This document shows, piece after piece, positions 24,060 through 34,682 of a stretch of DNA of 64,000 nucleotides. The notes beneath the pieces were generated by a model. The model was not told the origin of the DNA and made no database searches. It was given only the letters and a program-made list of their open reading frames with translations. This DNA is from Gnomoniopsis sp. IMI 355080 (Eukaryota > Ascomycota > Sordariomycetes > Diaporthales > Gnomoniaceae), in assembly GCA_027946555.1 (NCBI GenBank), contig JAPEVC010000035.1:62001-126000 (forward strand), in the 5' to 3' direction. Each line of letters starts with the position of its first letter. Position 1 is the stretch's first letter. Made by a program: the position numbers and the translations under genes.

Positions 24060-24320
24060 ATTAGGAGACTAAGGAGTGGAGTGATATAAATAAGAGATCT
24101 TAGATTTATATTACTTAATATTTAATTATGCGTATTATTTATATAGCTTTTTATATATTTTAATTAAGTTTAGTATTTTAAATTATAAAATTAATATATA
24201 AAATTATATAAGATTTTTAAGTCTTTTTAGAATTAAATGGAAAAAAAAATTAGCTATAAATTTTTTCTTATAATCACTTTATCCATATTAAATAAGTAAG
24301 TATATAAGCTATTTAGCTAG
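24060..24320. repeat. AT-rich island, RIP-like
   Basis: Almost only A and T with TAT/ATA runs, unlike the roughly balanced DNA on either side. This is typical of transposon remnants altered by repeat-induced point mutation. No coding trace remains. Confidence 0.5.
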
Positions 24321-25229
24321 TGCTAGAGCTAGGGTTCCCGAGTACCTAAGAACCACTACAAGATACTTATTAGTTGTTTAATTGTTAGTTTAAGGAAATA
24401 GCATGGTGCCAGGCAACTAGAGTTCCACCTGCAACGGGTATGCAATTAGCGTTGCATACCTCTATTTTACCAAGCCAATACACATGCGTACCTACCTGTC
24501 GCCGGGTCTCATGACGTTCGCAACTTGAGCAAGGAGCGCCGACTGCTGTAGCATTGTTTGGTGACCAGGTTCGGGAGCCCTAGGCCATCAGCTCCGCTCG
24601 GAATACTACTCAGCCCTTACAAAGCCCTTACAACCCATACTTATACTTATAGATGCGCGTCGGGAGTGGAGAAGAAAGCTCATGCCTGGCACGGCCGCAC
24701 TGTGAAGAGGGTATCCTCATAGGTGGGTGGGTACCTGTAGTACCCACCTAGCAGCCCAGCTGCAGCCTACTAGCTGGGCCTAGATATGAACTGTACGTAA
24801 GGTAGCATGCAGTGAGACACGGCTGGCTGTAGCCTGGACTGGCCCCCAATTTAGTAGACCGATATACCTGCATGCTCACCGAATAGGTGAACAAACCGCC
24901 CCTAGAAGTGTCGATCTAGTAAATTACGCGCGGGCCTGGCGGGAGACCGGCATCACATTTATTACAGTGTAAGTTCACTTGCAGCCGACCTGAGCAGCTT
25001 TTTTTCCCCTAGGGTCACATGGGGCGATCTAGAACAATACGATACTACCAACCTGGACCCAAGCGCTCTGCTGCCCAGCGCAGATGGCCTGTCAAATACG
25101 CATGAGACCATCCACCGTATGGCAAAGTGCAGAGTGACCCTGGCCGTGGACTGCCTTACAGGGCTGCATGTTTATAAGCTCGAGGCCCATGACGACATAT
25201 CGCATACCTCTCACTCAGTAAAGGAACCG

Positions 25230-25247
25230 CACACACACACACACACA
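25230..25247. repeat. CA microsatellite
   Basis: Nine CA units just downstream of the MFS gene. Confidence 0.85.
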
Positions 25248-25665
25248 AAGAGAGAAAGAAGGGTTTCACACACCACGACATTGTTCCAGTTACCTAAGCA
25301 GGCATTACATATACAGTACATATCAAATTGAAGACACAATCCAATTTTCACATGCTTGAAAGCCTCAGTCACCGGAGTTGTCGATCGGGACACCGTATGT
25401 AAGGACAGTAAAATGATAACATTGAAGCAAACCTTGCTGATAGATAGGCATGAATCCGAGTCGCCTTACAAGCTGTGACCTCACAGTTCTGTACCCAACT
25501 TTGTTTTGAATAAATGAGATTATCTAGTGCTCGATTCGGGGTTTAGCCCTCCGTTTGTTGCGCTGTGACATAGATGGAAGACATGAAACTGCGTTGTCAA
25601 GTCACGATCAAATTGCGACGCCCTTCGACACACTGCCGAATTATCCTAGATTTCGTAACACTATC

Positions 25666-27893
25666 TCACTCTATTCTTATCTGCTTACGCCTCCACAATA
25701 GCAAAGCAGCCGGTATCTGAGCCGCAGCAAAGGCGGCAAGCACAATCATCTGTCGATTGTAGCCTTCAGATAAAATATCTCGCACCTGATCCTGGGTTTC
25801 GGATGGGAGCAAGGTTAACAAAGCTGGAGTGAAGTTTGTGCTTGACTCTGAGATGCCTAAGCTGGCCAGTCGAGGTCTAATATACCCATTGAAGACAGAC
25901 GTAGTGATCGCAAGTCCAAAGGCGCTACCCATGGAGCGGAACTGATTGGCTGTTCCCATACCAATCGCTGATGACCAGAGTCAGCTATTTTTTCTCGTAC
26001 ATGACGGGCAAGTGGCGGCATCTAGATAATGTTTGAAGAATTCACTCACCTTTATCAGCTTCTTGGGCGGTGAATGGGACCATCAAATACAGAATTTGAT
26101 AGGTCATACCGGTACCCACGCCACACAGGACCTCATAGCCATATATAGCGGGCGCGATATGTAGGGAACTAGGCAAGGTGCTCAACAGAGCGAAGCCTAC
26201 CACTTGAATGGCCGAGCCAAGCATCGCAACAAATAAGCCCGGGATTTGGAGCTTGCCACAAACTATTGCACTGAACACAGACCCTACCGGGAATGTGGCC
26301 CCGAACGGAAGTAAACGAACACCAGCGTCGAGACTCGAAAGATTATTGAGAAGCTGGAATCGCTGGGGAAGCGTGTAGTTCATAACCAGCATTGGGCCCC
26401 CCAAAAGAACGAAACCTCTGTCAAACATGTCAGCATGTCAAGCTGCGAGGCGTCATCGAGGATCGCTTCGCTTACAGTAAGATACCGACCATTGCCCTAT
26501 CTTTGACAAATCTCCATGGCAGGACAGGCTCCCGAATCGAGCTTTTCGTGACGCGGCGCTCCCACAGGAGGAGTACAGTCCAAATGCACACGGTAACGAC
26601 CAAGAGCGTGATCACGTAGGCGGAATTCCAGGCAAACATTGACTCCGCTTCCTGAAAGCACGCAGTGAATGACAGAGTACCCATCAAAAGCAGGACAAAC
26701 CCGGGCGCATCTATTCTGCTCAAGTTCTTCTTAGAGAAGACTCGGATGCGAGTGCGCGTCGGTTGGCCGTGGAATGGAAACCCATTCGGGATACCAAAAC
26801 CAGCTATGACAAGGATGAATACACCGATTGGGACACTGGGATACATCAGTAAAATCATCTTTTGCTCTGCCGTGCTTCAAAGTAACATTGGAATGCGCGA
26901 GCTGGTTTCATAATTAGGGCAGCATACTTGAACAAGAAGATCCACCGCCAGGTGGTATGCTCACTGATGAGACCTCCGACAATTGGCCCCAAAACTGTTG
27001 CCATGACGAGTACGACCCCGATATAGGAAACAAATTGACCGTATTTGGAGGGAGGAACACATTCGATCAACATAATGACGCTCAGGGCAAAGCAACCGCC
27101 ACCGCCGACACCTTGGAAGCCACGGTTGATCGCACTGAATGGAGACTGTCAGCAAAATCCCATTCCAACGTTACTCCAATGAAACAGACGCAAAGCTTCG
27201 CAGCTCCTCTACTCACAGTTGGGTCAGGGTTTGCGCTGCTGCACATCCTCCGGAAAAGACTGTGAAAATGAAAACGCAAAAGATGAACACTGGCTTTCTC
27301 CCCAAGATATCGCTCAGCTTGGCGAAGATCACCATAAAAGCTTAAGGCAATACTGTCAGTTAAGTTTGCACCGTTAGGTTGTATGTGGTGAGCAAGATTA
27401 CCCACCTACGTAGCCCAATTCGTAGCTTGTCATGATCCAGCTTTGCTGCTCAAAGTCACCCAAATCGTTCATGATGTGGACCAGTGAAGTCGTCGCTATG
27501 GTCGTCTCAACGGTGGTCAAGAATACCATGACGGCAATTCTATTACATTCGATCGTGGTTAGTCAATGGGTACCTCTCGCGGCTACCTAGGTCTATAAGT
27601 CTTCTTCCCCGGGACGGGTCGACGTCGTGTGCCCGTGGGCACAGGCACGCCGCACAACATGCCACATGGCCTCAGGTTAAAATCGTGCTCAGGACTCACA
27701 CAGCAGCAATCATGGCGAAACGAACACCGTGCAGATAGACTATCTTCTTGTCAAGCTCATCATCACCACTGCTAACAAGAGCTCCGTTGCTCGTAGTGGG
27801 CCCATCAACATGATTCCGCGTCTCCTTGGATGGAGGCGAGAATTTTTCAGAGGTTTCAGAGGTTGGCAGCTCCATGTTAGACTGTGTGGTCAT
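25666..27893 (-). CDS. MFS drug/metabolite exporter (14-TM type)
   Basis: Seven exons give 562 aa: 27893-27700, 27539-27406, 27340-27217, 27134-26928, 26835-26476, 26417-26050, 25967-25666. A hydrophilic N-terminus of about 50 residues precedes the first helix. Family signatures are VFLTTVETTIATTSL (motif D1 region), FAKLSDILGRKPVF (motif A, G-x-L-S-D-x-x-G-R), AINRGFQGVGGGG (motif B), VLGPIVGGLISEHTTWRWIF (motif C, antiporter signature) and a C-terminal block of helices after DQVRDILSEGYNRQ. It should sit in the plasma membrane and expel small molecules by proton antiport. Same-strand position behind the PKS gene suggests export of its product. It is divergent from the Pth11-like gene. A dead paralogue lies at 12.1 kb. 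Confidence 0.9.
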
Positions 27894-28900
27894 CGTAGAC
27901 GAATGAGCTCCAACGCCTGAAGAAACAATATTGTCAGGGTTTTGGGCCTTCCTTCAAGACTCAATGTCGAGGCTACGTGACAGGACGAAGTGAAGGGGAC
28001 GTAATATTCGTGAACCCCGAGATGACCTCTTGTCCCTGGCACGGTGAATATACGCCACGGAAACACGCCCTCGGCCCTCTCTCGGGTGGCCTGTCGCTGG
28101 AGGTACTTGAAAGGACCATTGGCTGTTACGTTGGGGCCTAACCTGACAGCGGGACAAGGGCCATAGGTATCCTTGTCCCTATCACATTTGGCACTCTGCA
28201 GTTTGCTTTTGTCGAAACAATGTCGTCTCGCGAGTACGAGCAAATTACCAACGGTCACACTTCAGATGGCCCGCGCCGCCGTAGGGTTGCAGATCTCGGA
28301 AATATCCATACTGAAGATTTGTTGGTGCATACCTAGCAGGCCGGTCAGACCTAGGTATGCAAGCCAAGTCTCCAATAGATACTCCGCATTTGACTCCCTT
28401 GTACGAACCAGTTCTTTTTGAAAATTACAGTATTCCTACCCTGCTACTGCACACTGTGCACTTGCTCGGGACCGGAGAGGTTGTGTTATCGCCCCCGGTT
28501 CTCAGGCGGACCCGCGGTGCATTCTGCTCAGTGCTGCCTGCAACACTTACACGTGGACGGCAGGACACGGAGCTTGCAGCAATAGCTATTCTTAGGATAA
28601 GCGCTAGCCCACCCGTCTTGCGTCGAAGGATGGATTGTGACCCTATGCTTACTTGTCTACTTGCCATGGTGGGATTGGGTTGCCGTAGAATGTTTTTGAC
28701 CGCTCGCTCCAAGACCAGGCTTTTAAAGTACACAGCGACCCAAGCTTGTCTGACATGTCTCTTGTGGATTGCCTGATGATGAGTCTGGCTGCTCGATCTT
28801 TTTCAGCCGTCTCGACAAACGTAGGTTTTGGCTTGCGACAATAAGCCTTTGTGTTGTGACGAAATCGCCTGCATCTCCATACTCTGTTCTGTGCCACACA
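27894..28900. promoter_or_regulatory. Divergent promoter region, MFS / Pth11-like gene
   Basis: A 1007-bp spacer between two outward-facing start codons. ORFs of up to 139 aa on both strands here have no recognisable content. One ACCTAGGT palindrome lies at 28349-28356. It should hold both promoters. Confidence 0.45.
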
Positions 28901-30508
28901 ATGTCACTGGCGGACTTCCCAGATTACCCACCTGCGGTGCAGGATGAGCTCCTCAACGGACCGGCCATGGTCCCACCCAATGGGACAATCCCAAATCTCG
29001 TCAACCCATCAAACCACAATGGTGAAGCCATCGCCGTGTCGGTCATATGTCTATCACTTAGTGCTGTTTTCGGCTTGGCGCGAATATATTCACGCCTCAT
29101 CATCTCTCGAAAGCTACATGTCGAAGACTGTAAGTCCAAAATTCCCTCCCAGCCAACGAATTCCAGTCGCGGAAGTCGCAAACGTTGGAAGCATTACTGA
29201 AAGTAATCTAACATTCATACCACTCAGACCTGGGACTGTCAGCTTACGTATGACCACTCCTGCACCGAGAAGCCCTCTGCTTGCTAACACACGCTCAAGG
29301 GACCCTATGTTGGCCTTGTCTGGACTTACTTCAAAATTTTGACCGTAGGCGGCTTCTTTGTCCACCAGTGGGACATCCGCCTAAAAGACATGTTCCATAT
29401 TGCCTATGTAAGTTTACCGCTCAAGACTTGCGGCCCTCTGCTTCAGATCAGAGGAGACGGTAACATGGGATCCCAAGTACTGACTCTATCCATACTAGTA
29501 TCTCGTTATACTTCCAATCTGCTATTCTATTCTCATGTTGCTCACAAAAACTGCCATTCTGCTTGAGTGGACTCGGATCTTCGTCCCCAAGGGCCAGCGT
29601 AACGCCTTCTTTTGGGTCAGCCGGCTGCTGATGTCGGTCAATATCGCTCTTTACTTGGCTGCCATCATAGCAACAGCTTTTTCTTGCGTGCCTCTGGAGA
29701 AACTCTGGTACACTTGGGTCAACGGCAAATGTATTGACCGGAAGGCGCTTGATATATGCACGGCGTCTTTCAACCTGACCATGGACTTCTTCATTCTTGT
29801 TTTGCCGCAAAACGTTATCTGGAAACTGCAAATGAGCAAATCTCGCAAAATTGGTGTTTCCCTGGTCTTCTCCATTGGTATCCTGTACGTTCTGCATCCT
29901 TACACGACGTTCCGAAGCGAGTACTGTGTGCTAACCAAACAAAAAGTGCTTGTGTGTGTGCCGCTGGACGTGTGTACTCCACAGCTACTTTAGACTACCT
30001 TGGAGACACCACCTATGGCGTCTCAAAGACAATCTTGTGGTCTTTAGCGGAGACTACATGCGTCTTGGTGGTCTTCTGCATGCCCGCTCTACCAAAGGCA
30101 TTTAGCAATGTTGACATGGACAATGTGATTGACAAATTGTCGTCATTGCGTTCGTGGAGCCGCCTGAAATCCTTGGGAAGCCGCAGAAACTCCCAGGAAA
30201 AGTCTACTGGTTACAATTGGCCAGCTCATACTGGCGGTAGCGCAGAGAATACCGAATTGAAAGCCTATCCCATTGGCCAGGGAGACCGATATACAGTTGA
30301 AGCTCTCTCTTTGGCAGAAGTCAAGTTAGTGCAGGAGCACAGGGCCAAGATGGGCATATCAAACGGCTTAGGCTCAATTGGGGGCAATGGTATTTTGAGG
30401 ACCACCGAAATTGGCCAGAAGGAGTCTTACAATTCCCACGAGGAACTTGATCCCTATCTGGTTGTCACACATGAGAGACAGCATCCATGGGCAGGTGATG
30501 AGCGCTGA
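28901..30508 (+). CDS. Pth11/rhodopsin-like integral membrane protein
   Basis: Five exons, 28901-29129, 29228-29247, 29300-29407, 29499-29884 and 29947-30508, give 434 aa. An outward N-terminus of about 40 residues is followed by seven hydrophobic segments, with the family landmarks SRLIISRKLHVEDY, FFVHQWDIRLKDM, YLVILPICYSILMLLTKTAILLEWTRIF, LEKLWYTWVNGKCID, NLTMDFFILVLPQNVIWKLQM and TTYGVSKTILWSLAETTCVLVVFCMPALP. This is the fungal rhodopsin/SAT4 domain of Pth11-related proteins, some of which act as G-protein-coupled receptors for surface or chemical cues. The cytosolic tail of about 130 residues is Ser/Gly-rich. The 20-nt second exon is well supported by phase. Its place between the exporter and a P450 may be functional or accidental. 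Confidence 0.87.
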
Positions 30509-32805
30509 TCAGTGATTTCTGGACACGGAAAGGGAGAACTCAAGCTTATTAGCGAGGGGCTTGAAGGCGTTGCTATACGTACAAACCTAGATATTGCCAT
30601 ACCAATGAGCTTTTCGCCTCTCAATCAGGCCTTAGCCGCGACCTAGAGGAACATGAAAGGCAGATTCCAGATAGCTTGTAGATAATTCAAAGGTCCCGGC
30701 GAAACCCTGCAGCAGCTTAGCTACCTAGGTACATAGTGGTAGATCCACACGAGTAGACACACATGTAAAATTGGCTGAGATCGGGCGCACAACCCCGGGA
30801 CTATTCATGAGATAGAAGAATGACTGCGAATACTTCTTCCACCATCCAGCTCCACACGAGCGGCGGTGTTGGGACCGGATCCAACATGGGGTAGTCCAGT
30901 GTACGGAAAACTCCGGGCACCACGACGACGAACATATACTAAGTAACCACTCACGATCCTGGCCGAGCTCCACCGCTGGAGACATCAGGAGCCGCGAAGC
31001 CGTTCCGGCTTGCAAATTTTGGTCGGCTTACAGGCTAAGGAAATTGCTCGCTGCAATGGAACCACCGTGTCTATCAACCCCGCATCTTTTTCTGACGGGG
31101 ACGCGACACACCCTGCCACATGGTGGTCAGCAAACCATGGGTGCTACATGCTTGTCACCGTTAGCTGACGAGGCACCAAGGAGTCCGAAGAGTTCTGTTA
31201 CAGCACCCATGAGTGGCGTTTTCCTTCGGTCTTTTCGCGGACGTATCATATATCTGCAGGTTGTATGTAGCACCGCTTGACCGGGTCACAACCAGCAGTT
31301 GACATCCATGGATCTTACGGTTCAATCAGACCAATCTACGTCTGGATGTGGGAATCAAGCAGCGCCGGGATGTTGCCTCGTAAGGCAGCATCGAAGTTCA
31401 CGACCCTGCCGGGCCTGCCAATCTCACAGGGTAGTAAAATTTGCATGCGACGTTCAGGCGCCTGATGCATATCGCCTGAAATGTTTTTGAACGATGCAGG
31501 TGAGGTTGCAATTGGAACCCGGACGGTATCGTACATACAGTACATACGGAAGGTGGTTGGTTACCCCTAGAATAGTAGCCCCAGGAGACTGGATAGCGAC
31601 TTCGACCTGCCCATCACGGGACTTGTTACCTAAGTAGGTACTTTTTTGTCGTTGAGGGAACGAGGTCAGGAACGACATCTAAAATCAGCATCTCTTCTAT
31701 TTGATTTGTCACTTGACGGTTAGATTTTCGCCTTGCTGTTGTCCACAGTGTCCTGGATTACCACAATGGACGCCACCCGCTAGTAATACTTAACAAGGTA
31801 GACCGCACAAGGTACATTCATAAGTGGTCGAACGCGATACATGGTGCCGTATTTCCACTGACATCAGCACAACTCCAGACTCAAGATAATGAGGTAGCAA
31901 CCAACGCTGTCGATTTGCTGGGGCCCAATTGATCGCCGAGGTAGTGAGCACTGATAATGCAAAGAAACGAGGCTGGCTCGGTCTCTGATGCCTAACAAAG
32001 ATCAAATGGGTCAGACGGGCCGCTGCCGCCACCAGTGTCGCCCCGCGTCAGCCTGCGACATGACGGGCTTGTGACCTACAGTGCGGCCTTTTGTTGTGGG
32101 GTCCAAAAGGATGCCTATTTTGTGCGCAGGACTTTTTAAGGCTGGTGGTTGCTAGCTGCATAGGCAGTGCAACTCTAAAGGTCCACTTTCTACTTTGTCC
32201 TTGCAGGCATAAGCTTGGAACAGCAGTACGGCTAATTGCATATTGTACGTCCATAAGAGATGAGATTGTAATGTAGATCTAATAATCACCTAATAAGCAA
32301 CCTCCCTCTTAATGCAATGCTGAATGAAGAATTTAACCGAATAAAACTAACACGTTTTAAGAATTATATTAATATAAAATAAATCTATTTAAGTTATTGC
32401 TTTTAATAGATAATTATATAGATTTTATTACTTTAACTCGTGATTTCGTCTTAATTCTATTTATATTCTCGTGGTTGCAGCTAACTAGCAGGCTCTTTGC
32501 TTTTACACCTGCAGCAGGGTCGTCCGATTCTGAGCCATAAGCTGTAGCAACGTAGCGCCTGTCATTGGTCTACGGTTTCCTAGGTAGGCGGGTATATATC
32601 CCCGCATTGCGGTGTCACTGGCCCACTATCTCTATGCCTTCAGCACCCGCGGTTGAGGTTCACTGGAAACTGCAGGTCTAAGAAATCAACTATCTCGCAT
32701 CTGGCGTGCACCCGAATCATCACATTCTCACTCATTCCCAAAGTCCTACAATCTAATCAACACTCTTTGTTTGCCAGAGTATACGTAAAGCATTTCAATT
32801 GCAAT
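30509..32805. other. Gene-free region
   Basis: No coding trace is recognised. It holds an ACCTAGGT palindrome at 30723-30730 and an AT-rich, RIP-like patch at about 32330-32460. The right end must contain the P450 promoter. Confidence 0.5.
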
Positions 32806-34682
32806 ATGGCTGACCTTAAACCTGTACTCTTCGCGCTGGCATGCGGAGTGTTTCCAGTAGTAAGACTGAAACCTAACCACGAGGTCTTCGTTCCTGACGG
32901 TAGTCTCTCAGTTCTGCTTGCTAGTGGTCTATCAGATCAACTTTCATCCCTTGGGAAAATATCCTGTACGTGCGAATTCTTCACATTTTCGGGAACAATA
33001 TTCTGCAAGTCCTTAATCATGTGCTCGTGTTTTTGACCTATTATTAGGGTCCCTTCTGGGCGAAACTCACCAACGCATATGGAGGTATCAACGCCTTGCG
33101 CAAAGCAAATCATCTGGCAACTTATCAGAATCATCAAAAATATGGTGGGAAATCTTCAAAACATAGTAATGCTGGCCTGTCGACTGATCATTATTCTTAG
33201 GCCCGGTATTCAGGCAGGCCCCGAACCGGCTCTTGTTCAACTCAGTTGGCGCCTTGCAAGGTTCGTCGAGTTTCTTCCACAGTCCGGGTTATCCGGTCAT
33301 CGTGCAATGTTTGAGGCCTAGCTAACATGATGTGGGAATGAAGATATTTTCCTCAGCCCGGGCGTGACCAAAGGCCAAGCATATGTTGACTCACGTTTGG
33401 TGAAGGAAGCGAGTCTTTTTGACACACTAGACCAGGCTGAGCACGCCCGCAAGCAGCGCATCATCGGCATGGTCATCTCGGAGCTCTCTATGCGCACTTT
33501 TGAACCGACGATGAACTCCCAAGTTGAGATCTTTCTCCGCCAACTACTTCCGGCAGCTCAGAAAGGGGAAGTTGTGGACGTGTCGCCGCTTACGCTGCGT
33601 CTTGCAGCAGATGTCATATGTCACCTTGGATTTGGCTACCCGCTGAGCACACTGACGGAGGAGACGAATAGGCCACTGCTCGATGCCTTTGGCATGGCTA
33701 GTGGTCGTGTAGCCTTGTACATGAATTGGCCGGCTACTGCCAAAATCCTTGACCCACTCATTGGCTGGTTGGGTAAAAAGGCGTATGAGGATTTTCGCAT
33801 AGCAATACAGAACATGGTGGAAACCCGCATGGCCTTGCCCAAGGACGCGAGACATGACTTATATAAAATAGCTCTGAGTGATAAAAAGGGGGAAGAGACC
33901 TTGCTCGAAAGTGAGCTTTGGGCGGAAGCAGTCTTCTTCATTACAGCAGGTATGCAGGCCCCTTCTATCGCTGCAAGCGGATGCTGATGTCTCTGGAAGG
34001 CGGTGCTACTACATCGGGTCTGATGAGCGGCGTCTTTTTCTATATCTCCAGAAATCCCGAAATCTGTCGCAAGCTCACTGAAGAAATCCGGACGACTTTC
34101 ACCTCCGGCCAAGATATTAAAAGCAGCCCCCAGCTTACGAGCTGCAGATACTTGCGGGCTGTTATCAACGAGACGCTTAGGATGTCCCCTTCCTCCATCG
34201 GAACTTTATGGCGCCAACAGGACCTAACCCTTCCTTCTGAGGTAGGCAAGCCCTTCGTTGTCGACGGCAACGTTGTTCCCCCGGGGACTATGGTTGGCCT
34301 GAGCCCGTACAGCCTCCTGCATAATGAGAAGTATTTTCCTGAGCCTTTCGTGTTCCGTCCAGAACGTCATCTGGAGGCTAATGCTACGGCCGCTACGCGT
34401 GCCTTTGCACCCTTCGCTATCGGTAGCAGGAGTTGTGGAGGCCGTGCAGTGGCTTACCTTGAGGCTAGCCTGACAATAGCGAAGACTCTGTGGTATTTTG
34501 ATATAGAAAAGGCTCCCGGCAAGGCTGGTGAGCTTGGCGAAGGCGGACCTGGAATGGGAAAGGGGAGAGAAAGAAAAGGCGAATACCAGGTTTATGATGT
34601 GATCACCGCTGAACACCACGGTCCAAACCTGGTCTTCAAATTCCGCGAACAATACTGGAGAGAGCTGGTGCAGGAGGTGTAA
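32806..34682 (+). CDS. Cytochrome P450 of the PKS region
   Basis: Six exons, 32806-32859, 32912-32965, 33048-33144, 33201-33260, 33344-33949 and 34000-34682, give 517 aa in frame. A hydrophobic N-terminal anchor (PVFCLLVVYQINFHPLGKYP) targets the endoplasmic reticulum. Then come the proline hinge GPFWAKL, YGPVFRQAPNRL, an I-helix FFITAGGATTSG, the ExxR motif in VINETLRMSP, the PERF-type FRPERHLEA and the haem loop FAPFAIGSRSCGGRAVAYLE with its Cys. The I-helix has Ala where most P450s carry Asp/Glu before the conserved Thr. A Gly/Lys-rich loop follows EKAPGKAGELGEG near the C-terminus. It likely hydroxylates or oxidises the polyketide of the neighbouring PKS, but this is inferred from position only. 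Confidence 0.9.

Larger units (their letters stand above)
23849..25665. other. PKS upstream region with AT-rich island and hairpins
   Basis: No gene is supported in these 1.8 kb. The PKS promoter must start at the left end. About 24060-24320 is very AT-rich. Hairpin-forming inverted repeats lie at 24437-24460, 24726-24748 and about 24754-24780. A CA repeat lies at 25230-25247. The right end is the downstream flank of the MFS gene. Confidence 0.55.

Noticed and set aside
25230..25247. CA, GAC and TA runs as CRISPR or telomere repeats
   Set aside because: They are simple microsatellites without spacers. CRISPR is not expected in a fungus, and no telomeric TTAGGG array is present.
32806..34682. 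Relic P450 at 13-14.5 kb as a duplicate of this gene
   Set aside because: Haem loop and I-helix regions differ too much (FGGGHALCP against FAIGSRSCG); they are different P450 types.
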